NCBI RefSeq assembly: GCF_018417635.1
Contig: NZ_CP071007.1
Location: 2,294,501 to 2,358,500 of the forward strand
Reading direction: 5' to 3'
Origin: Pseudomonas sp. SORT22
GTDB lineage: Bacteria; Pseudomonadota; Gammaproteobacteria; Pseudomonadales; Pseudomonadaceae
Length of the DNA stretch: 64,000 nt
Shown here: positions 18,281 to 26,114 of the stretch, piece after piece
Layout of the letters: every line of letters begins with the position of its first letter
How positions within the stretch are numbered: position 1 is the first letter of the stretch
Notes under the pieces: generated by a model
Database searches by the model: none
What the model was told of the DNA's origin: nothing
Seen by the model: the letters and a program-made list of their open reading frames with translations, nothing else
Translations under genes and position numbers: made by a program

Positions 18281-18708
18281 TGGAGCAGCCCGGGCGCGAG
18301 GCCTTTAGCCACTTCCAGCCGATCACCACGCGCTGGCACGACAACGACGTCTATGGCCACGTCAACAACGTCGTTTACTACAGCTTTTTCGACAGCGCGG
18401 TGAACAGCTACCTGATCGAGCACGGCGGGTTGGATATTCACCAGGGTGAAGTGATCGCCTTGGTGGTCAATTCCAGCTGCGATTATTTCGCCTCAGTTGC
18501 CTTTCCCGAGCGCATCGAGGTCGGCCTGGCGGTGAGCAAGCTGGGCAACAGCTCGGTGCACTACCGCCTGGGCATTTTCAAGGCCGGGAAGCCGCAGGCC
18601 TGCGCAGTGGGGCGCTTTGTTCACGTATTTGTCGAGCGCGCCAGCAACCGCCCGCTAACCATCCCTGAACCCCTGCGGGCGGCATTGGGCCGTTTGCGTT
18701 GTGACTGA
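18280..18708 (+). CDS. Acyl-CoA thioesterase, 4HBT hotdog family
   Basis: A 142-residue single-hotdog protein. RWHDNDVYGHVNNVVYYSFF carries the catalytic-type Asp and is the hallmark of the 4-hydroxybenzoyl-CoA thioesterase/YbgC family; HYRLGIF and AVGRFVHVFV follow. It would hydrolyse an acyl-CoA to free CoA and acid in the cytoplasm. Its start shares a base with the previous stop (TGATG), which argues for coupled translation. The likely job is releasing stalled CoA intermediates. Chain length cannot be read. Confidence 0.85.
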   Translation: MEQPGREAFSHFQPITTRWHDNDVYGHVNNVVYYSFFDSAVNSYLIEHGGLDIHQGEVIALVVNSSCDYFASVAFPERIEVGLAVSKLGNSSVHYRLGIFKAGKPQACAVGRFVHVFVERASNRPLTIPEPLRAALGRLRCD

Positions 18709-18723
18709 CTGGAGTACATCGCC

Positions 18724-19908
18724 ATGCAAGACGCCGTAATTGTCTCAACCGCGCGCACGCCGATTGCCAAGGCTTTTCGCGGCGCCTTCAATGACTTCAA
18801 GGCTCCGTCGATGAGCGCCGTGGCCATTCGCGCGGCGGTCGAACGCGCCGCCATCGAGCCCGGCGAGATCGACGACCTGGTGCTGGGCACCGCCATGCAA
18901 AGCGGCACCGCTGCGACCAACCTGGCGCGCCTGTCGGTGCTGGCGGCGGGCTTGCCGCTGTCGGTCAGCGGCCAGACCATCGACCGCCAGTGCGCCTCGG
19001 GGCTGATGGCGATTTCGATTGCCGCCAAACAGATCATGGTCGACGGCATGCAGGTGGCGATCGGCGCCGGCCAGGAGCAGATCAGCCTGGTGCAGAACGC
19101 CCATATGCAGGCCGCAGCAGCCGAGCAGGACGCAAGCGTAGTGCGCATGGCCGAGCATGCCTACATGCCCATGCTGCTCACTGCCGAGCTCGTCGCCAAG
19201 CGCTACGGCATCAGCCGTGAAGCCCAGGATGCCTATAGCCTGCAATCCCAGCAGCGCACGGCAGCAGCCCAGGCAGCGGGGCTGTTTGCCGATGAGGTCG
19301 TGCCGGTCAGCGTGCGCAAGAAAGTCGTCGACAAGCTCAGCGGGGCGATCAGCTACCAGGACGTGCAGCTGACCCAGGATGAAGGCAACCGCCCGCAAAC
19401 CACCTTGGCGGGCCTGCAAAACCTGACGCCGGTGCGCGAAGGCGGCTGCATCACCGCCGGCAACGCCAGCCAGTTGTCTGACGGTGCCAGTGCCAGTGTG
19501 CTGATGAGCGGGACGCTGGCGGCGCGTAGCGGGGTCAGGCCACTGGGCCTGTATCGCGGCATCGCCGTGGCCGGCCTGGCCCCCGAGGAGATGGGCATCG
19601 GCCCGGTGCTGGCGATCCCCAAGTTGCTGCGTCAGCACGGTTTGCGCGTCGATGACATCGGCCTGTGGGAAATCAACGAAGCCTTCGCCTGCCAGGTGCT
19701 GTATTGCGCGCAAATCCTGGGCATCGACCCGGCGCGGCTCAACGTCAATGGTGGCGCCATCGCCATCGGCCACCCCTACGGCATGAGTGGCGCACGCATG
19801 GTCGGCCATGCCTTGCTCGAAGGCCGGCGCCGTGGCGTCAAGTACGTGGTGGTGAGCATGTGCGTGGGCGGCGGCATGGGCGCCGCCGGCTTGTTCGAAG
19901 TGCTCTGA
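18724..19908 (+). CDS. Acetyl-CoA acetyltransferase / thiolase
   Basis: A 394-residue thiolase. Cys90 in [13 protein letters not shown] is the acyl-accepting residue, [11 protein letters not shown] and [11 protein letters not shown] hold the active-site His, and [13 protein letters not shown] the second Cys. It cleaves 3-ketoacyl-CoA with CoA to acetyl-CoA and a shortened acyl-CoA, or runs in reverse with short chains. It is the last gene of the operon, 15 bases after the thioesterase, and ends beside the convergent AraC gene. With the dehydrogenases it completes a beta-oxidation set that lacks only a hydratase. Confidence 0.88.
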   Translation: MQDAVIVSTARTPIAKAFRGAFNDFKAPSMSAVAIRAAVERAAIEPGEIDDLVLGTAMQSGTAATNLARLSVLAAGLPLSVSGQTIDRQCASGLMAISIAAKQIMVDGMQVAIGAGQEQISLVQNAHMQAAAAEQDASVVRMAEHAYMPMLLTAELVAKRYGISREAQDAYSLQSQQRTAAAQAAGLFADEVVPVSVRKKVVDKLSGAISYQDVQLTQDEGNRPQTTLAGLQNLTPVREGGCITAGNASQLSDGASASVLMSGTLAARSGVRPLGLYRGIAVAGLAPEEMGIGPVLAIPKLLRQHGLRVDDIGLWEINEAFACQVLYCAQILGIDPARLNVNGGAIAIGHPYGMSGARMVGHALLEGRRRGVKYVVVSMCVGGGMGAAGLFEVL

Positions 19909-19913
19909 AACCC

Positions 19914-20924
19914 TCAGCGCCCGCGATAGGCCCCGGGCGCGCAGGCGAACCAGCGCAGGCAGGCGCGGTGAAAACTCTGCACGTCGCTGTAGCCGAGCTG
20001 GTCGGCGATCTGCACCAGCTCCAGCTCACTGCCGTGCAGCAGGTCTTCGGCGCGGTAGCGGCGGTATTCGTCCAGTAGCTCGGTATAACTCCAGCCCAGT
20101 GCTTTCAGGCGCCGGGCCGCGGTGCGTTCGAGCAGGTGCTGGTGGCTGCAGAATGTCGCCCAGCGCTCGCTGTCGGCAAGGCTCACGGCCAGGTGGTCGC
20201 TGGCCAGTTCCAGCAGGGTCGGCTGGCTGTTGCGCTGGGTTTGTTGCAGCAGCTCCACCAGCAACTGTTCCAGTGCCTGGTTGCCCGGCGTCAGCGCCTG
20301 TTCGAACACCTCTGGGTCAAGGCCGATGCTATGTTCGGCGTGGCCCCAGCTCACCGCCGTGCGCCAGGCGTGCGGATGCACGCGGGTGTCGGCCGGCGCC
20401 GGGTGGGCCAGCTCGATGGCGATGATCGGGTCCTGCTCCAGGCCGCTGGCCAGCAGTTTGCGGCGCAGCAGGCTGCACAGGCTGGTGAGCATGTAATCGG
20501 TGATCGGTGCTGTGGCCTTGAGGCTGCCGCAGTCCTGCAGGCGCAGGCTGACCTGGCCATTTTTACGCTCGATGCGGGCACGGAAATGGCCGTTGAAAAA
20601 CGGAAAGTACTCGACAAAGTAGGCGCAGGCGCTGTCCAGCGAGGCGGCGACATCGAACAGGTAGGTCAGGCCGTTGGTGGCGGTGGAAACAAAACGCCGG
20701 CCGGCGGCCAGGCCGATAAAGGGGTCGTGGCTTTCGCTCAGGGCCAGGGTCCAGAAGCGCCGCGACAGCAGCAACGGCACGCGCAGGAACGGCGTGCGCA
20801 ACTCGAACAGGCTGCGGCGAAACACTGCCTCGATCAGCGTTTGGCTCACCCCGCGTTGCTGCAGTTCCTCGATGGCTGGCAGCAGGGTCGGGGCGTAGAA
20901 GGCATTGGGCGGCACGGGCTTCAT
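19914..20924 (-). CDS. AraC-family regulator with arabinose-binding-like N-terminal domain
   Basis: A 336-residue regulator. The first 230 residues resemble the N-terminal domain found in OruR/ArgR-like AraC proteins. The C-terminal 100 residues hold both helix-turn-helix units: the first in CSHQHLLERTAARRLKALGW, the second in VQIADQLGYSDVQSFHRACL. Its start overlaps the stop of the upstream LysR gene by four bases, so the two regulators are co-transcribed. It converges on the acyl-CoA operon. The target is unknown. Confidence 0.83.
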   Translation of the reverse strand: MKPVPPNAFYAPTLLPAIEELQQRGVSQTLIEAVFRRSLFELRTPFLRVPLLLSRRFWTLALSESHDPFIGLAAGRRFVSTATNGLTYLFDVAASLDSACAYFVEYFPFFNGHFRARIERKNGQVSLRLQDCGSLKATAPITDYMLTSLCSLLRRKLLASGLEQDPIIAIELAHPAPADTRVHPHAWRTAVSWGHAEHSIGLDPEVFEQALTPGNQALEQLLVELLQQTQRNSQPTLLELASDHLAVSLADSERWATFCSHQHLLERTAARRLKALGWSYTELLDEYRRYRAEDLLHGSELELVQIADQLGYSDVQSFHRACLRWFACAPGAYRGR

Positions 20925-21841
20925 GAGCGGCTCACCAGCAATTGTTGATCGACACTGAGGATAGCCGCGATCATCGCCTGCGCCGCGGGCGTCAGGCTGT
21001 CGCCGGCGCGGCTGACGATGCCGTACTGCAGCTGCAGGTCAGGGTCGTTGGCATCCACATCGACGAAGCTCAGCAGCTGGATCTCACCGGCCTCGACCCG
21101 TTCGTGCAGGGCTTCGGCGGTGGCCAGGCCAATGGCGTCCGAGCGCATCACCACCCGGCGAATGGCATCGAACTGCGCACATTCGACGCTGGTGACAAAG
21201 TCTTGGGTACCCTGGGCGCGGGCGAGGATCTTGCGGATCATCGGCGGGATGCGCGTGCCGGCGATCGGGTAGTCGAGCAGGGCCCTGAGGGTGAGCCCGG
21301 CGCGCGCGGCCAGCGGGTGCCCGGCCCGGCAGAAAAACCGCCCGCGCCGTGGCCGCAGCGCCTGCACCTGGTAGCGCGGGTCGTCCTTGAAGTAGCGCGA
21401 GTCGGCCACCAGGAACTCGATCTGCTGCTCCTTGAGCCAGCTGCCCAGTTGCTCCCAGTCGCCCTGGTGAAAGCGCGCGCGCACCAGCGGGTGGTCGTGA
21501 ATGAACTGCGCCAGCGCCTCGGGCACCAGCAACTGGGCCGGGTAGGGGCCGCTGCCGAAACTCAGCTCGCCGCCTTCCAGGCCGTTGTATTGCAGCAGCT
21601 CGTTGTGCAGGCTCTGGCTGCTGGCCAGCAGGCGCCGGGCGTGTTGCAGCACCAGTTGGCCCTGGCCGGTCAGGCGAAATTCACGGCTGCCACGCTCGAC
21701 CAGGGCGCAATCCAGATCGCGTTCCAGGGTCTGGATGCTGCGGCTGAAGGCCGGCTGGCTAAGGTTGACGGCATCGGCAGCGCGCACGAACCCGCGATAA
21801 TCGGCCAGGGCCACGAAGTGGCGAAGTTGTCGAAGGTCCAT
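20921..21841 (-). CDS. LysR-family transcriptional regulator
   Basis: A LysR protein of 306-307 residues with the winged helix at the start (LRQLRHFVALADYRGFVRAA, NLSQPAFSRSIQTLE) and an effector-binding domain. Two ATGs adjoin (21844 and 21841); AAGGGG upstream is better spaced for the second. It is translationally coupled to the AraC gene downstream and divergent from the short AraC-like gene at 21939 across about 95 bases. A LysR-AraC pair in one operon is unusual. Targets are not evident. Confidence 0.85.
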   Translation of the reverse strand: MDLRQLRHFVALADYRGFVRAADAVNLSQPAFSRSIQTLERDLDCALVERGSREFRLTGQGQLVLQHARRLLASSQSLHNELLQYNGLEGGELSFGSGPYPAQLLVPEALAQFIHDHPLVRARFHQGDWEQLGSWLKEQQIEFLVADSRYFKDDPRYQVQALRPRRGRFFCRAGHPLAARAGLTLRALLDYPIAGTRIPPMIRKILARAQGTQDFVTSVECAQFDAIRRVVMRSDAIGLATAEALHERVEAGEIQLLSFVDVDANDPDLQLQYGIVSRAGDSLTPAAQAMIAAILSVDQQLLVSRS

Positions 21842-21938
21842 CATGCGCCCCTTGCATGCTACGGATACTTTTTATGCATTTGATCGATAGTGTAGCCGCT
21901 GGCATAACTCAGGGCCTGATCATTTTGCGTGACCTGCC

Positions 21939-22775
21939 ATGCTTGCTTCGCCCTATGTCTGCGCCGCCTTGACCCGCACCCTGGTCGCTCATGCCCAGGG
22001 CTGCGGGCTGCCTGTGAACCTGCTGTTGCAACGGGCCGGCATGGAGCCTGCGCAGTTGCACGGGCAAAGCCGGATAGGGGCGGCGCAGGTCGAGCAGCTG
22101 TTGCGCGAATGCGAGGCCGCTGGCGCCGGTCATGAGTTCGGTTGCGAGCTGGTCCCGGGCATGGCCACCCATTCGCTGCAGGGGTTGAACATCCTGCTCG
22201 ACTCGGCCGCCACCGTCGGCGACAGCCTTGAGTGTTTTATCCGCTACCTGCCACTGGTGACCAACTGCCTGCTGGTCAGCCTGGAGGCGTCGAGCCTGCA
22301 CCTGCGCCGCTATCAGCAGCAACCCCATCACTACATGCTCGACGCCGTGGTACTGAGCCTGGTGCGCAACATCGCCCGACGCGCCGGGCGCATGCCGGCG
22401 CAGGTGTTCACTCAGGTCAGCGTGCTACCGCAGCAGGCGGCAGGACGCTGGTTGCAGGGCTGGGGCGTGGCGGTGGTCAGTGGCCCATGGTTGAGCCTGC
22501 AACTGGCGCCGGGCGCGCTCGAACTGGCGTTGCCCGGTGCCAATGCTTTTCTGCACCAGGGCATGCTGCGCCAGTGGCAAGGCGCGGGCCTGGCCGAGGT
22601 ACGCGAAGACAGCCTGCACCTGGCTCGCCACTGGCTGGCGGCGGGCGACCAGCCCATCGAGCGAATTGCCGAACGCCTCGGCTACCGCCAGCCGAGCAAT
22701 TTCATCCGGGCCTTTCGCAAGCAGTTCGGGGTCACGCCCAAGCAGTTTCGCCTGAGCGGATTGCAACCGGCCTAG
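21939..22775 (+). CDS. AraC-like regulator lacking the first helix-turn-helix
   Basis: A 278-residue protein, about 50 residues shorter than typical members. Residues 1-205 match the arabinose-binding-like N-terminal domain. The C-terminus has the helix joining the two DNA-binding units (VREDSLHLARHWL) and the second unit (QPIERIAERLGYRQPSNFIR, then FRKQFGVTPKQFR), but the first unit, expected near residue 215, is absent. The frame is intact, so this looks like an in-frame deletion. It may bind DNA weakly, as a dimer, or not at all. It precedes the DUF1302/DUF1329 genes and may regulate them. Confidence 0.75.
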   Translation: MLASPYVCAALTRTLVAHAQGCGLPVNLLLQRAGMEPAQLHGQSRIGAAQVEQLLRECEAAGAGHEFGCELVPGMATHSLQGLNILLDSAATVGDSLECFIRYLPLVTNCLLVSLEASSLHLRRYQQQPHHYMLDAVVLSLVRNIARRAGRMPAQVFTQVSVLPQQAAGRWLQGWGVAVVSGPWLSLQLAPGALELALPGANAFLHQGMLRQWQGAGLAEVREDSLHLARHWLAAGDQPIERIAERLGYRQPSNFIRAFRKQFGVTPKQFRLSGLQPA

Positions 22776-22884
22776 GGGCATTTTTCGCAACGCCTTGATG
22801 ATCGTTTTTTGTCGTGCGCCGCTTGCGTGTGGCGGCGGGCGCTTGGGCATCTTGATCGGGCTTGATCCCTATTGGAGCTCGATA

Positions 22885-24666
22885 ATGACAACAACAAGCT
22901 CAACCCCATCACCTTTGCTGCTGACCTTGTTGGCGGCCTGCGCAGTACCGGCACAGGCCGCCAGTTTCGACATCATTGAAGACTGGAGTTTCACCACCCG
23001 CAGCACCTTGAGCCTGGGCAGCAGCTGGTCGACCCAGAGCCCCGACCGCCACCTGATGACCCGCGCCAATGCCCTGCAGGCCCAGGGCGTGAACGCCGAT
23101 GGCACGGGCGTGAGTGCCGACGACAACCGCCTGAACTTCAAGAAGGGCGACCCGATCTCGCAAACCTTCAAGGGCCTGACCGATTTCAGCCTCGACGGCC
23201 AGGGCCAGGGCGCCTTTGTGCGCCTGAAGTACTGGTACGACCATGCCTATGAAACCGGCGACGGCCGCTTCAAGGATTTCGACGACAGCGGCTGGGATGA
23301 CCTGGCCAGGTTCCAGGGCCTGCAAGTGCTCGACGCCTACCTGTGGAAAGACTTCGAGCTGGCCGGTCATCCGCTGAGTTTCAAGCTTGGCAAGCAGGTG
23401 CTGTCGTGGGGTGAGGCGCTGCTGATCCAGAACGGTATCAACGTCATCAACCCGCTGGACATCACCGCCTTCAACCGCCCCGGGGTCGAGATCAAGGAAG
23501 GCCAGCTGCCGGTGGAGATGCTCTCGTTCAGCTTCGGCGTATCTGACACTCTCAACCTTGAAGGTTTCTACCAGTACAACTGGCGCCCCAGCGTGCTCGA
23601 TGGCTGCGGTACCTTCTTTGCCGGCAGCGATGTCATCCAGCCGGGCTGCGGGCCGCTGTACCTGGGCCAGGTGCTCACTGACCAGCAGATGCAGGCCAGC
23701 GGCCTGTACGCCAGTGCGCGTGGCAACGAGTCGCCGTCCGACAACGGCCAGTTCGGTTTTGCCCTGCGCCAGATGCTGCCGGTGCTCAATGATGCCGAGG
23801 CGGCGCTGTACTTCATCAACTACCACTCGCGCCTGCCGTACCTGACCCTCGATGCGCGCAACACCGCGCTGCCAGGGAATTTTCCCGGGGGCGGGCAGGG
23901 GCCTTCGTACGCTGCGGCCTTCCCCGAGAACATCCGCCTGTACGGGCTGAGCATCAACGGCGTCGAGCCCAACAGCGGCATATCGCTGGCGGCCGAACTC
24001 AGTTATCGGCCGAACATGCCGCTGAGTTTCAACGCCCCGGATGTCACCACCGCGGTGGTCTCCGGAGCGGCCGGCAACTCGTGGGTGCAGTTGCCCGAGG
24101 GCTTCAACATCCGCGCTGGCGATCGCCTGGATGGCTGGGAACGCAAAGGCGTGTGGCAACTGACCAGCTCGGCGACCCAGGCCATCGACAACGTGCTCGG
24201 CGCCACCCGCCTGAGCCTGTTCGGTGAAGTCGGCGTGGTGCATATCGACGGCCTCGGTGACGAGCGCCTGGGCCGCAATGCCGCCTTTGGCCGCAGCGCG
24301 CCGCGCAACGGCAGCACCTGCAACAGCGTCGCCTCTGGAGTGACCAACCGCTACTGCACCGACAAGGGCTTTGCCACCGACTGGTCCTGGGGCTATCGCC
24401 TGCGTGCCAGCCTTGAATACAGCGATGTGTTGCCCGGCGTGAACCTGATTCCGGCGGTCAACTGGCGCCATGACGTCGAGGGCTATTCCTACGACCCGCT
24501 CGGGCCGTTCCAGGAAGGCCAGCAGGCCCTGGGCCTGAGTCTTACCGCCAACTACCTCAACGATTACAGCGTGGAGCTGGCTTACAACAGCTTCTTCGGT
24601 TCCAACCACTACAGCACCCTTGATGACCGTGATTTTGCCTCGGTCAGCTTCAAGGTCGATTTCTAA
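22885..24666 (+). CDS. DUF1302 outer-membrane-type protein
   Basis: A 593-residue exported protein. Start ATG 22885 has GGAG upstream; residues 1-28 form a signal peptide (LLLTLLAACAVPAQAA). The mature chain is rich in alternating aromatic/polar strands, as in beta-barrels, with DUF1302 hallmarks such as DWSFTTRSTLSLGSSW, NFKKGDPISQTFKG, GKQVLSWGEALLIQNGIN and a final aromatic (SFKVDF). DUF1302 genes usually sit beside DUF1329 genes, as here, 14 bases apart. The pair is often found near hydrophobic-substrate catabolism or export genes; the exact role is not established. Confidence 0.82.
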   Translation: MTTTSSTPSPLLLTLLAACAVPAQAASFDIIEDWSFTTRSTLSLGSSWSTQSPDRHLMTRANALQAQGVNADGTGVSADDNRLNFKKGDPISQTFKGLTDFSLDGQGQGAFVRLKYWYDHAYETGDGRFKDFDDSGWDDLARFQGLQVLDAYLWKDFELAGHPLSFKLGKQVLSWGEALLIQNGINVINPLDITAFNRPGVEIKEGQLPVEMLSFSFGVSDTLNLEGFYQYNWRPSVLDGCGTFFAGSDVIQPGCGPLYLGQVLTDQQMQASGLYASARGNESPSDNGQFGFALRQMLPVLNDAEAALYFINYHSRLPYLTLDARNTALPGNFPGGGQGPSYAAAFPENIRLYGLSINGVEPNSGISLAAELSYRPNMPLSFNAPDVTTAVVSGAAGNSWVQLPEGFNIRAGDRLDGWERKGVWQLTSSATQAIDNVLGATRLSLFGEVGVVHIDGLGDERLGRNAAFGRSAPRNGSTCNSVASGVTNRYCTDKGFATDWSWGYRLRASLEYSDVLPGVNLIPAVNWRHDVEGYSYDPLGPFQEGQQALGLSLTANYLNDYSVELAYNSFFGSNHYSTLDDRDFASVSFKVDF

Positions 24667-24680
24667 GGAGAACAATAAAA

Positions 24681-26018
24681 ATGCGTATCTATCCCCTGTT
24701 GTTGGCCCTGACCTGCGTCAGCGCCCTGGCCCAGGCCAAGAGCACAGACCTCGGCCCGTTGGACAAGACCCTCACACCCATGGGCTCGGAGCGCGCCGGC
24801 AATGCCGACGGCAGCATCCCGGCCTGGACCGGCGGCCTCGACAAAACCGCCGGCAGCCTCGATGGCAACGGCGGCTACAGTGACCCGTTCGCCAGTGAAA
24901 AGCCGCTGTTCACCATCACCGCGCAAAACCTCGGGCAGTACCAGAGTGCGCTCAGCCCCGGCCAGATAACGATGTTCAAGCGCTACCCGGGCAGCTACCA
25001 GATGCCGGTGTACCCGACCCATCGCAGTGCGCGCTTGCCCGCTGCGATACTTGCCGACAGCCGCAGCAACGCCAGCAAGACCACTCTCGCCGATGGCGGC
25101 AACGGCCTGCACGACTACACACGCGGTATTCCATTCCTGCTGCCGACCGAAGGCATGGAGGTGATGTGGAACCACATGACCCGCTGGCGTGGTGGCAGCT
25201 TTGAGCGCTTCAGCAGTATTGCCCTGGTGCGTGAGAACGGTGCGGTCAGCTATATCCGCGCGCAGTCGCTGGTAAGTTTTGCCCAAGCGGTCACCGGCCT
25301 TGAACCCAACGCCAATGTGCTGTTCATGTTCAAGAGCCGGGTGCTGGAGCCGGCGCGCCTGGCCGGCGAGACCGTGCTGGTGCACGAACCGCTCGACCAG
25401 GTCGTCGAGCCGCGTGCGGCCTGGCAATACCTGCCGGCGCAACGGCGAGTGCGACGGGCGCCGATGCTGGCTTATGACAACAGCGCGCGCTACAGCAACG
25501 GCCTGATCACCGCCGACAATATCGATGGCTTCAATGGCGCGCCGGACCGCTTTGACTGGAAGCTGATCGGCAAGCAGGAGTTGTACATTCCCTACAACAG
25601 CTATCGCCTGGGCAGCCGCGCCGTGAGGCTTGATGAACTGGTCAAGCCCAACCACATCAACCCGGCCTATACCCGCTATGAAAAGCATCGGGTCTGGGTG
25701 GTCGAAGCCACGCTCAAGCCCGGTGCCCGGCATATCTACAGCAAGCGCAGGTTTTATCTGGACGAAGACAGCTGGCAGATCGCCCAGGTGGATCAGTACG
25801 ACAGCCGCGGCGAGTTGTGGCGCAGCTCGGAGCTGCATGCGATCCAGCACTATGATCACGACTTTACCTACAACGTGCTGGAGACTTCGTACGACCTGAT
25901 CTCCGGGCGTTATTACGCCGGTGGCTTGAGCAACGAAGAGAAGGCGCCGATGCGCGTAGGGTTTACTGCCAGGACTGACGATTACACCCCTTCGCAATTG
26001 CGTCGCTGGGCCAAGTAG
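24681..26018 (+). CDS. DUF1329 periplasmic/envelope protein
   Basis: A 445-residue exported protein with signal peptide 1-19 (LLLALTCVSALAQAK). DUF1329 features include LDKTLTPMGSERAGNADGSI, PAWTGGL, and the C-terminal HHF-like region KHRVWVVEATLKPGARHIYS, then FYLDEDSWQIAQVDQYDSRG. The fold is thought to resemble the lipid-binding LolA/LolB fold, so a role in handling a hydrophobic molecule with the DUF1302 partner is plausible. AAGGAG lies just before the start. It ends the two-gene operon before a REP region. Confidence 0.82.
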   Translation: MRIYPLLLALTCVSALAQAKSTDLGPLDKTLTPMGSERAGNADGSIPAWTGGLDKTAGSLDGNGGYSDPFASEKPLFTITAQNLGQYQSALSPGQITMFKRYPGSYQMPVYPTHRSARLPAAILADSRSNASKTTLADGGNGLHDYTRGIPFLLPTEGMEVMWNHMTRWRGGSFERFSSIALVRENGAVSYIRAQSLVSFAQAVTGLEPNANVLFMFKSRVLEPARLAGETVLVHEPLDQVVEPRAAWQYLPAQRRVRRAPMLAYDNSARYSNGLITADNIDGFNGAPDRFDWKLIGKQELYIPYNSYRLGSRAVRLDELVKPNHINPAYTRYEKHRVWVVEATLKPGARHIYSKRRFYLDEDSWQIAQVDQYDSRGELWRSSELHAIQHYDHDFTYNVLETSYDLISGRYYAGGLSNEEKAPMRVGFTARTDDYTPSQLRRWAK

Positions 26019-26114
26019 CACACGAGCCCTGCGGGCTCGATCGCCGGCAGGCCGGCTTCCACAGGTGCGGTGTACTCAGACCTGTGGTAGCTGGCTTGCC
26101 AGCGATGAGGGCCC
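26019..26114. repeat. REP-like pair and terminator hairpin
   Basis: Starts with a 7-base hairpin cgagccc-tgc-gggctcg (26023-26039), then two inverted, diverged REP copies (gccggcaggccggcttccac and ctggcttgccagcgatgag) joined by a spacer with acaggtgcgg/acctgtgg. It lies between convergent genes and probably ends both transcripts. Confidence 0.6.
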
